NCBI GenBank assembly: GCA_948944455.1
Contig: CARBES010000016.1
Span: 1 to 23,871 of the forward strand
Direction: 5' to 3'
Origin: an uncultured Candidatus Saccharibacteria bacterium
Lineage (GTDB): Bacteria > Patescibacteriota > Saccharimonadia > Saccharimonadales > Saccharimonadaceae
DNA: 23,871 nt
In this document: positions 1 through 6,670 of the stretch, one piece after another
Numbering within the stretch: position 1 is the first letter of the stretch
Layout: each line of letters starts with the position of its first letter
Translations under genes and position numbers: made by a program
Notes under the pieces: model-generated
Database searches by the model: none
What the model saw: only the letters and a program-made list of their open reading frames with translations
What the model was told of the DNA's origin: nothing

Positions 1-57
1 GGTTTCTCCCTCCGTTGTCTAGCCATATAGAGTAATATAAGGGAGGATGAAGAAGGT
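1..57 (+). repeat. 3' end of FISUMP-type silent cassette A (cut by window edge)
   Basis: Only the tail of this cassette is inside the window. It encodes GFSLRCLAI followed by TAG, then continues through the shared post-stop block ending GGAGGATGAAGAAGGTT. It matches the end of cassette G (22621-22677) closely, starting at the same GGTTTCTCCCTCCG. It carries the CCATATAG form of the stop, so the protein ends in CLAI rather than CLAIE. The variable part and the 5' element lie to the left, off the window. The repeat ends 4 bp before the stop codon of the convergent holB-like gene. Confidence 0.8.
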
Positions 58-61
58 TAAG

Positions 62-733
62 CTAGCATAAATCTGCCACGATATGGAGTTTGATGTGTCC
101 ATTTTGGCTAAGGGCGTCGTAAAGTTTGAGAAAATTGGGGATTTTGGCTAGAAACTTACTGTTTTTGGTTTTAAAATACGACTTATATAATAGTTCAATG
201 GCGGTGCTGACGATGTCGAGAGCTTGTTGGCGGGGTCGCGTCTTAGTTTTGGCGAGGTCTGCGGCAATAGCTGGGAGATCGGCAGGGGTGGCGGCGATTA
301 GTTTTTTGGCTTGGGTTATGATTTTGTCGGAAGCTTTTGGCGGCTGATCGAGGGTATTCGTGAGCTTAGGAAAGAAAATCTGCGCGCGAGAACGGATGGT
401 GGGCAGTAGCAGATTGGGCTGCTCGGTGAGCAGTACAAAATGACAGTGCGCCTTTGGTTCCTCAAAAGTTTTTAAAAAAGCGTTCTGGGCAGCTTCGTTC
501 ATAGCGTCGGCTGGCGCGATAACAAAATATCGTTCGCTGATTTCACGGTTATGAGTCAAAATGAGAAAATCACGTATTTGCTCGACGCTGATAATTTCGG
601 TAGCTTTGGATTCGTCGGGACGGAGATAGACAGGATGCGGAAGTTTTAGTTTGGTTTCGGGTGGGACGACAAAAACTGCACAGCTAGTGCGAGCGGCGAT
701 TGTTGAAATATCAGTTAGTTTTTTGAAAAACAT
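62..733 (-). CDS. holB: DNA polymerase III delta'-like clamp-loader subunit
   Basis: This 223-residue protein resembles the AAA+ clamp-loader delta' subunit, which helps load the sliding clamp at the replication fork. The clearest signature is ADAMNEAAQNAFLKTFEEP (about residues 74-92), followed by a segment containing LLTEQPNLLLPTIRSRAQ, which corresponds to the sensor 1/SRC region of DnaX/HolB proteins. No Walker A (GxxxxGK) is present, as expected for delta' and unlike DnaX. It is shorter than E. coli HolB (334 aa): the N-terminal ATPase core looks trimmed and the C-terminal collar is brief. The start ATG has a GAGG ribosome-binding site 8 bases upstream. It is the last gene of a minus-strand run after trpS and the RluA-family gene, separated from the latter by a long inverted repeat. 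The family is clear; the exact subunit is inferred. Confidence 0.8.
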   Translation of the reverse strand: MFFKKLTDISTIAARTSCAVFVVPPETKLKLPHPVYLRPDESKATEIISVEQIRDFLILTHNREISERYFVIAPADAMNEAAQNAFLKTFEEPKAHCHFVLLTEQPNLLLPTIRSRAQIFFPKLTNTLDQPPKASDKIITQAKKLIAATPADLPAIAADLAKTKTRPRQQALDIVSTAIELLYKSYFKTKNSKFLAKIPNFLKLYDALSQNGHIKLHIVADLC

Positions 734-750
734 GGAGCAGACCTCTTGTT

Positions 751-872
751 GGCTTGTCGGCTATATATCTTTTCTCGGCCCGCGTCGCTCGAACCTGTCG
801 TTACAGGTCTCCGCGCGCTTAACCTCGGCCGTTGCCTCCGGATGACCTCGAAAAACATATAGTCGACAAGCT
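751..872. repeat. Structured inverted-repeat element H1
   Basis: A 16-bp outer stem (751-766 with 857-872, two G-T pairs) closes an element that contains a perfect inner hairpin, ACCTGT-CGTT-ACAGGT (793-808), and further GC-rich inverted pieces. It fills the gap between the RluA-family gene and holB. The 14-mer CCTGTCGTTACAGG is identical in element H2 (18707-18720), and H3 (6668-6903) has a hairpin at the equivalent place. It could be a structured RNA, a terminator or attenuator, or a mobile DNA hairpin. There is no U-tract directly after the outer stem. Confidence 0.65.
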
Positions 873-876
873 AGCA

Positions 877-1773
877 TTAGCTTTGCTCCATGATTTTCGA
901 AAATTCGGCTGGTAGTTCGGTTTCGAAAGTTTTACGAATATTCCCTTCTGGACCAGGGATGGTGATTTCGAGAGCTTTGGCATGAAGCATAAGGCGTGGC
1001 GCCTTAACGCCAGTACCGTAGACTGGATCGCCGAGAATCGGCGTACCGAGATAACGAAGGTGGACGCGGAGCTGGTGCGTGCGACCGGTAGTCGGCTTTA
1101 GCTCAACGAGACTGTATTTATCGTTCTCGGCTATGACTTTATAATGGGTCTGGGAAGGTTTGCCGTTTTGATCGACTTGGAAAGTTGTGGGGCGTTTGAG
1201 ATTGCGCGCAATTGGTAAGTCAATCATAGCCTCGGGGAGTTTGGGGTGTCCCTCGATAACAGCATAATAGGTTTTATGAGTTTTGCGATCTTGGAATTGG
1301 CGACGGAGCATTTTTTGGGTTTCGGGATCCTTAGCAAGGATAACGGTGCCGCTAGTGTCGCGATCGAGCCGATGGACGAGCAGGCCATAATTCTCGAGCG
1401 TGGCTTCGGGGCAGTATTCGCCTTTAGCCATGCTAAGCAACCCAGCTGGTTTATCTAGGACTAACACATGATCGTCCTCGTAGATGACTGGCGGGCGGGG
1501 TGGAATTGCAGTAGCTGCCGGTACCTGCAAAACAATTTTGCTATTGGCTTCAAATTTAGCATTAGGCTTCTTTATGATTTCGCCATTAACAGAAACATAG
1601 CCGCTTTTAATAAAAGTCTGGAGACTTGAACGGTTATATTCAGGATGTTGCTTGACGAGTAAGTGATCAAGACGAAACTTTTCCGGGGCTTGCTGATCAA
1701 CGGAGAGCGAGACATCACCATTAATGACGCGCGATAGTTCAGGTTTGCTAAATTTTTTACCAGTAATAATCAT
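877..1773 (-). CDS. RluA-family 23S rRNA pseudouridine synthase
   Basis: The 298-residue protein isomerises uridine to pseudouridine in RNA, most likely 23S rRNA. It has an N-terminal S4 RNA-binding domain (about residues 32-85, FRLDHLLVKQHPEYNRSS) and an RluA catalytic domain. The active-site motif HRLDRDTSG is at residues 134-142 with catalytic Asp137. The segments VIYEDDHVLVLDKPAG (97-111) and GRTHQLRVHL are also characteristic. The length is slightly below E. coli RluD (326 aa), and the RluC/RluD specificity cannot be settled from motifs. It follows trpS after 38 bp. The start has no adjacent Shine-Dalgarno sequence, but an AAGGGAGG lies 30 bases upstream, with a hairpin between (see the entry at 1774-1811). 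Confidence 0.9.
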   Translation of the reverse strand: MIITGKKFSKPELSRVINGDVSLSVDQQAPEKFRLDHLLVKQHPEYNRSSLQTFIKSGYVSVNGEIIKKPNAKFEANSKIVLQVPAATAIPPRPPVIYEDDHVLVLDKPAGLLSMAKGEYCPEATLENYGLLVHRLDRDTSGTVILAKDPETQKMLRRQFQDRKTHKTYYAVIEGHPKLPEAMIDLPIARNLKRPTTFQVDQNGKPSQTHYKVIAENDKYSLVELKPTTGRTHQLRVHLRYLGTPILGDPVYGTGVKAPRLMLHAKALEITIPGPEGNIRKTFETELPAEFSKIMEQS

Positions 1774-1811
1774 TTTTTAAAATGTTGTGAAAATTACAAC
1801 ATTCCTCCCTT
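1774..1811 (-). promoter_or_regulatory. Hairpin-bridged ribosome-binding site of the RluA-family gene
   Basis: On the minus strand the order is AAGGGAGG, then AATGTTGT, a 7-base loop, ACAACATT, TTAAAAA and the ATG. The 8-bp hairpin (1781-1803) would fold out 23 bases and leave the strong Shine-Dalgarno sequence 7 bases from the start codon, the normal spacing. A hairpin that brings a distant Shine-Dalgarno close to the start is known from phage T4 gene 38. Here it is inferred from sequence only. Confidence 0.5.
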
Positions 1812-2846
1812 TTACCTTAAATAAAAAGCTTTTTGGACTTGGTGAAGCTTAGTATTAGCGACTCCGTTAGCGTATTTTTCACCCTCTTCAAAGAAGCCGA
1901 GAACCGTCGAGTCGTCGATTTCGCGATATTTGGCCTGGAAGGTTTCGAGCATAGTGGCGACGCTTTCAGCGACTTTTTGTTTGAGATCGCCATAATGAGT
2001 TTCGCCAGCCCAGGTCGAAATTACATCCTGGAGAGGCATATCGTTGACAAGAGCTTCGATCTGGAGAAGGTTACTGATCCCGGGTTGGTTAAACATGTCA
2101 TATTGGATTTTGCCAACACTGTCAGTAGTAGCGGACATGATTTTCTTTTTAACAGCAGTTGGGTCATCGGAAAGCATAATCTTGCTGTTTTCGGCGGCGG
2201 TGGACTTGCTCATTTTTTTCTCAGGATTCTGGAGATCGCGGATACGGATACCCTCATTGACATGCATGAATTCGGCTTGGGCTTTTGGCGTGGCCGGTAG
2301 AGTGAAGATTTCGCCAAATTTGCGGTTAAATTTTTCGGCGAGGCGACGAGTAAGCTCGATATGCTGGAACTGATCTTCGCCGACTGGTACATAGACGGCA
2401 TCGTAGAGTAAGATGTCGGCCGCCATGAGTACCGGGTAATCAAAAATTCCAACATTAACGCTTTCTTTTCCCTCACTCTTATCTTTGTATTGAGTCATGC
2501 GGTTTAAGTCGCCCATGCTGGCAATACAGTTTAGAATCCAGCAGAGTTCGGAATGGGCTGGAACATGTGACTGACGATAAAAATGGACGTTTGGGTTAAC
2601 TTCGAGCCCAGCGGCGAGATAATATTTAAGAGAACGGATAAGATTTTGCTGTAATTCCCCGTCAATGTCGGAAATGATTGAGTGTAAGTCTGGGACAAAG
2701 ATGTTGATTTGTGATTTACTACTATGGGTGTTAGCAAGGCGCACCATCGGTAAGAGAGCACCGAGAAAGTTACCGAGGGTAAATTCACTATTGACGCGAA
2801 GGCCGGTGAGGATAGTAGGGGCTGAGGTTATTGCTTGTGTGGTCAT
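1812..2846 (-). CDS. trpS: Tryptophanyl-tRNA synthetase
   Basis: This class I aminoacyl-tRNA synthetase charges tRNA-Trp with tryptophan. At 344 residues it has the usual TrpS length. The HIGH-like motif is TLGNFLGA (residues 23-30) and the second signature KMSKS is at 211-215. Other TrpS landmarks are MGDLNRMTQYKDKS (111-124), YPVLMAADILLYDA (137-150) and VPVGEDQFQHIELTRRLA (153-170). The chosen ATG sits 7 bases after a perfect TATAAT box preceded by TG (2853-2858), so transcription probably begins at the start codon and the mRNA would be leaderless. It leads the minus-strand run with the RluA-family gene and holB. Confidence 0.97.
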   Translation of the reverse strand: MTTQAITSAPTILTGLRVNSEFTLGNFLGALLPMVRLANTHSSKSQINIFVPDLHSIISDIDGELQQNLIRSLKYYLAAGLEVNPNVHFYRQSHVPAHSELCWILNCIASMGDLNRMTQYKDKSEGKESVNVGIFDYPVLMAADILLYDAVYVPVGEDQFQHIELTRRLAEKFNRKFGEIFTLPATPKAQAEFMHVNEGIRIRDLQNPEKKMSKSTAAENSKIMLSDDPTAVKKKIMSATTDSVGKIQYDMFNQPGISNLLQIEALVNDMPLQDVISTWAGETHYGDLKQKVAESVATMLETFQAKYREIDDSTVLGFFEEGEKYANGVANTKLHQVQKAFYLR

Positions 2847-2852
2847 ATAGAT

Positions 2853-2861
2853 ATTATATCA
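2853..2861 (-). promoter_or_regulatory. Extended -10 promoter of trpS (leaderless)
   Basis: On the minus strand TGATATAAT occurs with TATAAT at 2853-2858. No recognisable -35 box is found at 17 bp. The predicted start of transcription, about 7 bases on, coincides with the A of the trpS ATG. Confidence 0.65.
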
Positions 2862-2950
2862 TATATGAAAATGTAGCGGGATGGATGGAGAGGCTCCGGA
2901 GGTTTCTTTTTGCTGAGATTCCGGTATTGCTATTAAAAGTTGAAATTTTA

Positions 2951-2959
2951 TGCTATACT
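2951..2959 (+). promoter_or_regulatory. Extended -10 promoter of the CmpB-like gene
   Basis: TGCTATACT, with the -10 hexamer TATACT at 2954-2959. The predicted start near 2966 gives a leader of about 10 bases before the ATG at 2976. An upstream in-frame TTG at 2940 would lie within or ahead of the promoter and is therefore unlikely to be the start. Confidence 0.6.
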
Positions 2960-2975
2960 TAATCTAATTATTTCT

Positions 2976-3725
2976 ATGGTTACAAAAAATCAGAAAACTT
3001 TACAAAAAACATCAGATTCCACTTCTGATGCGAAGAAAGAAACTAAGAAGGCGCGGCCAAAACTACGCTTTGCGGAAGGGTTGTGTTTCAAAAAGTTATT
3101 CTTCATTTTTTTGATTGGCTCGGTGATTGGAACTATCTATGAGGATATCTTGATTTATGTGCAGACCTATAATGCTACTGGTACTGGAGTTTGGATAACA
3201 CACCGCGGGGTAATCTGGGGACCGTTTAATGTGATTTATGGTTTTGGGGCAGCAATAATGTGCTGGGTTTTGTTGCGAAAAAAGTTGGCGAATTGGCAGA
3301 TTTTTGTCTATTCAGCATTGCTTGGCGGTTTCGTAGAATATGCGTTAAGTTTTTTGCAGGAGAAGTTTGTCGGTACGGTATCCTGGAATTATTCACATCA
3401 TGTTCTGAATTTTCAAGGCCGGACTTCGGTGCCGATTATGTTGGTTTGGGGAGTGATGGGGTTGATTTTGGTGAAGGTAGTTTATCCATTTTTGTCGAAT
3501 TTGATTGAGCGGATTCCGATTCGGATTGGCGAGATTGTTTTTGTGGTACTATTGGTGTTTATGACGTTTGATTGCTTGATTTCTTGGTCGGCTTTGATTC
3601 GGCAGAATTTGCGCCACCAAGGTATTGCTCCATGGACGCCTGTAGGTGAGTTTTATGACCGATATTTTCCAGATGAATACTTGCATAAATATTATCCAAA
3701 TATGGTGCGGCAGGACAGTAAGTAG
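2976..3725 (+). CDS. Putative ABC-transporter type IV (CmpB-like) integral membrane protein
   Basis: This 249-residue membrane protein resembles the PF06541 family (putative ABC-transporter type IV, CmpB-like), whose function is not established. The N-terminus is a Lys-rich cytoplasmic tail of about 45 residues, followed by about five or six hydrophobic spans. Family-like segments are IGSVIGTIYEDILIY, GVIWGPFNVIYGFGA, GGFVEYALSFLQEK, VSWNYSHHVLNFQGR and VWGVMGLILVKVVYP. The start at 2976 was chosen because an extended -10 box ends only 16 bases upstream. No Shine-Dalgarno is visible. The stop codon is directly followed by the ATG of the glycosyltransferase gene, so the two are almost certainly co-transcribed and may act together at the envelope. 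The family call rests on remembered motif spacing, not on a search. Confidence 0.7.
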   Translation: MVTKNQKTLQKTSDSTSDAKKETKKARPKLRFAEGLCFKKLFFIFLIGSVIGTIYEDILIYVQTYNATGTGVWITHRGVIWGPFNVIYGFGAAIMCWVLLRKKLANWQIFVYSALLGGFVEYALSFLQEKFVGTVSWNYSHHVLNFQGRTSVPIMLVWGVMGLILVKVVYPFLSNLIERIPIRIGEIVFVVLLVFMTFDCLISWSALIRQNLRHQGIAPWTPVGEFYDRYFPDEYLHKYYPNMVRQDSK

Positions 3726-4916
3726 ATGGTAACGTTGCTCGGCTTGATTTTGGTTGTAATGGGGGCGGGCTGGTGGTTTTATGGTGGTCGAGTCCTTAGG
3801 AAGAACCGTTTGGAGCTAACGCCAAAACCGGGAATCCCGACGCGAGCGGTTTTAATCCCGGCACGAGATGAGGGAGCAGTGATTGAAGGGCTACTTCAAA
3901 GTTTGCAGGAACAGACATTGCCGGTGCCGATGCGAGATGTGTATGTAATTGTAGAGCGTGCAGACGACCCGACCGTTGGAATCGCAGAAAGATATGGCGC
4001 AAGGGTGATATTTCGGACGAACTTAAAGCGCCAGCGTAAGGGTTATGCTTTGGACGAGGCTTTGAAACAGATTTTGCCTCGGTGGCGTTACGATTTATAT
4101 TTTATTTTTGATGCGGATAATATTCTAGCAAGGGACTATATGGAACAGATTCTAGAGAGCTACGCGAAGGGGTACCAGCTAGCAACGGGCTATCGTAATT
4201 CAAAGAATGCAAATGCGAATGTGGTTGCGGCGGTTTCGAGCCTGACTTTTTCGATGATAAATGTTTTGGGAAACAAAAATCGAATCAAGAAAGGTGCGAA
4301 TGTGATTTTTTCGGGTACTGGCTGCTATGTTGACGGTCGTTTGATTGACAAGTGGCAAGGCTGGCCGTTTCATAGTTTGACTGAAGACTATGAGATGTCG
4401 CTTTATGCGACCCTGCATAGTATTCCGACTTTCTACAATGAAGAAGCCGAGTTTTATGATGAACAGCCAACTCGCTATCGGCAAACGGTCGATCAAAGAG
4501 TGCGTTGGATTAAAGGTTATTTCTCGGCCCGTCGCAAGTATATTCCACTTATGCGCAAACGTAAGCGCGCGCAAAATATCGGTAGTATAAAACGCGAAGC
4601 TATCGGAGTGAGGCCGATTATTATAATGCTTGTTGGGGTGATTATAATGATTGTAGGGTTACTAGTAGAGTTGTGTTCGCGTGGCGAGGTGGCGATGGCG
4701 ATTGGATTAGTTATAGCGTTGCTGGCGGTGGTTTATTTGGTTTTGATGTTTATTACACTTGAAATGGTAAAACGTGAGAAAATTAAACTGAGGAAGCAAA
4801 TAAAATGGCGAGCAGTGTTATTTAATCCGTTGTACCTTGTAACTTATGTCCCCTGTGCTTTAAGAGCATTATTGGTACGAGATGTGAAATGGAAGAAGAT
4901 TGAACACGGGAAATAA
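3726..4916 (+). CDS. Membrane-anchored family 2 glycosyltransferase
   Basis: The 396-residue protein is a processive-type GT2 enzyme that would transfer sugars from nucleotide donors at the inner face of the membrane. An N-terminal span (about 3-20) precedes the catalytic domain: IPARDEG (44-50), the metal-binding DAD at 129-131 (YFIFDADN), TEDYEMS (219-225) and the QxxRW motif QRVRW (257-261). Two C-terminal spans lie at about 290-345, with a basic tail. The order TM-GT2-QxxRW-TM is typical of polysaccharide synthases and of glycosyltransferases acting on undecaprenyl-phosphate, but the product cannot be read from sequence. It begins on the base after the stop codon of the CmpB-like gene. 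The next 80 bp contain a decayed cassette end. Confidence 0.88.
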   Translation: MVTLLGLILVVMGAGWWFYGGRVLRKNRLELTPKPGIPTRAVLIPARDEGAVIEGLLQSLQEQTLPVPMRDVYVIVERADDPTVGIAERYGARVIFRTNLKRQRKGYALDEALKQILPRWRYDLYFIFDADNILARDYMEQILESYAKGYQLATGYRNSKNANANVVAAVSSLTFSMINVLGNKNRIKKGANVIFSGTGCYVDGRLIDKWQGWPFHSLTEDYEMSLYATLHSIPTFYNEEAEFYDEQPTRYRQTVDQRVRWIKGYFSARRKYIPLMRKRKRAQNIGSIKREAIGVRPIIIMLVGVIIMIVGLLVELCSRGEVAMAIGLVIALLAVVYLVLMFITLEMVKREKIKLRKQIKWRAVLFNPLYLVTYVPCALRALLVRDVKWKKIEHGK

Positions 4917-4936
4917 AGGGAAAGCAGATGACGAAA

Positions 4937-4983
4937 GCTCTTTAGTAAGCCTCTATTTTCGATTTCAAAAATAGTAGCATAAT
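4937..4983 (-). pseudogene. Degenerate 5' end of an F-type cassette
   Basis: Read on the minus strand, this stretch matches the 5' end of cassette F (22390 leftward): ATGCT-CTATTTTT-GAAA is shared, followed by related purine-rich codons and TTACTA. In F it encodes FLKTRSGFTS. Here the same frame reads FLKSKIEAY and then a stop. The remainder is gone, replaced by the end of the glycosyltransferase gene. It looks like the decayed head-to-head partner of cassette B. Confidence 0.45.
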
Positions 4984-4996
4984 TTGTAACATGCTC

Positions 4997-5013
4997 TTCT
5001 TCGTCCGCAGCGG
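4997..5013 (+). repeat. Conserved cassette 5' element (17 bp), representative copy
   Basis: TTCTTCGTCCGCAGCGG occurs identically at 4997-5013 (+), 7169-7185 (-), 7292-7308 (+), 13775-13791 (+) and 22447-22463 (+), always in the frame encoding FFVRSG. The preceding base is always T or C, after which similarity stops. Cassette F (22143-22390, -) has a different DNA sequence at this point (KTRSG). Confidence 0.92.
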
Positions 5014-5191
5014 GCACACAAGCGGATATGACCGAACATTTTATGGTATATATTATGGTAGTGCCGTACTGTATGCTGGGCAATCAAGCTTCTTTTGGGG
5101 ATCTGCTACTGCACCGACTGGTGGAGGAAGCCTACAAATTGCTGCCACAGTTTCTGTACCAAATTTTGTAACTGGGCGATACTGGGGACAC

Positions 5192-5242
5192 TCCCTCCGT
5201 TGTCTAGCCATAGAGTAATATATAAGGGAGGATGAAGAAGGT
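5192..5242 (+). repeat. Conserved cassette 3' element (about 45-52 bp), representative copy
   Basis: Copies are at 6-57 (+), 5192-5242 (+), 6975-7017 (-), 7437-7487 (+), 13943-13987 (+), 22143-22184 (-) and 22628-22677 (+). The first part, CTCCGTTGTCTAGCCAT, is identical in all seven and encodes LRCLA plus the start of the next codon. The stop is either CCATAGAGTAA or CCATATAGAGTAA. Similarity continues past the stop into a purine-rich end around GGAGGATGAAG. TCCCTCC at the start and GGGAGGA near the end can pair in copies A, B and E. Copy D changes to CGGAGG but keeps CTCCG/CGGAG pairing. Conservation past the stop points to a DNA- or RNA-level role. Confidence 0.92.
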
Positions 5243-5283
5243 TTAGTTAATCAAAGTTATCTGGGCTAATTATAACGGAGGAG

Positions 5284-5886
5284 CTAGATAATGCTTGGCT
5301 TGTCGAGTGGATCTAGTCGCCGCTTAGTTTCAAGCCAGTCCGGTACGTCAGTGAACTTAATTTCCGGACAATAGTTGATGTCTTGGCTGGTGACATCGTA
5401 ATAAAGATTGTAAACTTGGTCAACCGAGCCAAAGAGTGCGTCATCCATTTTGAAACCGAGTTTTGTAGCAACTTCTTTGACAGCAGCTTCACTGGGGCCC
5501 TCAATTTCCACGAAGCTGGGAATCCAGGGCCAAGTGTCAATATCGACTTCGACATCATCAAGGCGCCATTCTTCACGATAAGTTTCCTGTTCAGCTTTTG
5601 GCTTGAGGCCGATAGCTTTGACAAAATTAAGAGCTTCTTCGTAACTATCTACGGCTAGGCAAATTTCTTTCATGCCGGAGAGGCTAAGGCTATCAAGATG
5701 CTTGTAGCTCATAGTGATTCGGTTGCCCTCGTCGCGCACGCGTACGAAGGAATGGTCATCAATGCTAAAAATCGTACGCCGCATGAGCGTGTCGGGCTGG
5801 AGCAGGGTGGCGCCGAGTTGTTTAAGCTGTACTCGGAGTTGATTTCTCTCGATTTTAGTAAAAGTTGCTTCGATTTCTGGTTTCAT
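5284..5886 (-). CDS. CYTH-domain protein (class IV adenylate cyclase / triphosphatase-like)
   Basis: This 200-residue protein belongs to the CYTH superfamily of triphosphate-tunnel metalloenzymes (CyaB, thiamine or inorganic triphosphatases). The N-terminal ExE signature is EIEATF (residues 4-9; the usual Lys of ExExK is replaced). It is followed by SFVRVRDEG, TMSYKH, and the acidic strands VEVDIDTWPWIPSFVEIEGP that line the tunnel. The substrate is unknown. A longer frame exists upstream, but the ATG at 5886 was chosen because it begins the domain and lies 6 bases after a TGCTACAAT promoter, giving a leaderless mRNA. The gene is divergent from the secreted nuclease gene, with overlapping promoter regions. 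Confidence 0.82.
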   Translation of the reverse strand: MKPEIEATFTKIERNQLRVQLKQLGATLLQPDTLMRRTIFSIDDHSFVRVRDEGNRITMSYKHLDSLSLSGMKEICLAVDSYEEALNFVKAIGLKPKAEQETYREEWRLDDVEVDIDTWPWIPSFVEIEGPSEAAVKEVATKLGFKMDDALFGSVDQVYNLYYDVTSQDINYCPEIKFTDVPDWLETKRRLDPLDKPSII

Positions 5887-5892
5887 AGCCCC

Positions 5893-5901
5893 ATTGTAGC
5901 A
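5893..5901 (-). promoter_or_regulatory. Extended -10 promoter of the CYTH gene
   Basis: Minus-strand TGCTACAAT, with the hexamer at 5893-5898. The predicted transcription start falls at the ATG at 5886, which fixes the short start choice. Confidence 0.6.
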
Positions 5902-5912
5902 CGAAAGTGCGG

Positions 5913-5918
5913 TATAAT
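5913..5918 (+). promoter_or_regulatory. -10 box of the secreted nuclease gene
   Basis: TATAAT lies 8 bases before the ATG at 5927, implying a leader of 0-2 bases. No convincing -35 is visible. It is separated by 14 bp from the -10 box of the divergent CYTH promoter. Confidence 0.55.
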
Positions 5919-5926
5919 GAGAATAG

Positions 5927-6670
5927 ATGAGATCAGGCAAGCAAAGAATTAGTCGATATCGAGGACGGCGTATAGTGGCTGCGGTTGCGTCGATTGCGGC
6001 TCTGGTTGGTGTAGTGATTGCGAACCCGAATAGCTATGAGCCGATTGTGGAACCAGCAGAGGCTATCGATAGCGATGGCGCCGTAGGCATGGAGGGGCAG
6101 TTGTTGGCGACAGAGGTTTTAGAAAAGCTGGAGATCAAAGGACGTGCACCAAAGACTGGATATAGTCGTGAAGAGTTCTATAAAACTTGGCCGACGATTG
6201 AAGGGTGCAGTTTACGCCAGCGAATTATTAAGCGTGAGTTGGGCGAAACGGCAAAATTAGACGCTGACCAATGTACGGTTTTGGCGGGAGAGTTTATAGA
6301 GCCTTATACTGGACAAAATTTGATTTTTTATGAAAAGGCGGATTTATCAAAGGGTGTGCAGATCGATCATGTAGTGGCCTTGTCGGATGCTTGGCAAAAA
6401 GGTGCACAATATAAGACGGCTGAGGAGCGCTATGCGTTGGCGACGGATCCTTTAAATTTGCTTGCGGTAGATTCGAGTGCGAATCAGCAGAAGTCGGATG
6501 GTGATGCGGCGACTTGGTTGCCAAAAAATAAAGCGTTTCGATGTCAGTATGTGGCGCGACAGGTCTCGGTGAAGTATAAATATGGCCTTTGGGTGACCCA
6601 AGCGGAGCATGATGCAATTGCAAGGGTACTGACGGCGTGCCCGAATGAGTTGGCGGTTGGGGTGGAATAA
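5927..6670 (+). CDS. Secreted HNH-type nuclease (DUF1524 / GmrSD C-terminal-like)
   Basis: The 247-residue protein has a basic N-terminus (RSGKQRISRYRGRR), a hydrophobic segment (about 16-32, signal peptide or anchor) and an exported domain. The catalytic region contains QIDHVVALSDAWQKGA (Asp147-His148) followed by DPLNLLAVDSSANQQKSDGDAATWLP (174-199), the His and Asn/Lys pattern of DUF1524-like HNH nucleases. Cys94, Cys116, Cys205 and Cys233 could form disulfides, which would fit the DsbA-like protein at 21100. Such enzymes are common in epibiotic CPR bacteria, and a role in nucleic-acid scavenging or host interaction is plausible but inferred. The start is placed 8 bases after TATAAT. The stop codon forms the first bases of the large inverted repeat H3. 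Confidence 0.85.
   Translation: MRSGKQRISRYRGRRIVAAVASIAALVGVVIANPNSYEPIVEPAEAIDSDGAVGMEGQLLATEVLEKLEIKGRAPKTGYSREEFYKTWPTIEGCSLRQRIIKRELGETAKLDADQCTVLAGEFIEPYTGQNLIFYEKADLSKGVQIDHVVALSDAWQKGAQYKTAEERYALATDPLNLLAVDSSANQQKSDGDAATWLPKNKAFRCQYVARQVSVKYKYGLWVTQAEHDAIARVLTACPNELAVGVE

Larger units (their letters stand above)
4991..5243 (+). other. Silent FISUMP C-terminal cassette B
   Basis: A headless open frame of 73 codons (4997-5218 including TAA) starts with FFVRSG and ends WGHSLRCLAIE. The central part (YDRTFYG, SSFFWGSATA, VPNFVTG) is unlike the other cassettes, but follows the aromatic-W-S/G-S/T pattern of FISUMP C-termini. An ATG at 4991 would allow translation, but there is no Shine-Dalgarno and no promoter close by. 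The 17-bp 5' element is at 4997-5013. The 3' element (5192-5242) carries the CCATAGAGTAA stop form and ends in GGGAGGATGAAGAAGG. It sits between the glycosyltransferase gene and the convergent CYTH gene. Confidence 0.75.

Noticed and set aside
1794..1802. Two-codon upstream frame ATG TTG TAA before the RluA-family gene
   Set aside because: The GGGAGGA touches the ATG with no spacing, and the bases are better explained as one arm of the hairpin in the ribosome-binding site.
1833..2300. Plus-strand frame of 155 codons opposite trpS
   Set aside because: trpS is unambiguous by its motifs, and the opposite frame has no start signals or recognisable domain.
2880..2930. Terminator or tRNA-like fold between trpS and the CmpB-like gene
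   Set aside because: A short CCGGA/TCCGG pairing exists, but there is no U-tract and no tRNA arms, and the stretch lies between two divergent promoters.
5231..5245. Conserved mini-frame ATGAAGAAGGTT at the end of the cassettes as a small gene
   Set aside because: After the shared bases each copy reads a different short frame or stops at once, and the purine-rich GGGAGG is too close to the ATG to act as a Shine-Dalgarno.
6294..6623. Minus-strand frame of 109 codons opposite the nuclease
   Set aside because: It is the antisense of the conserved nuclease core, with a His/Pro-rich composition typical of shadow frames.
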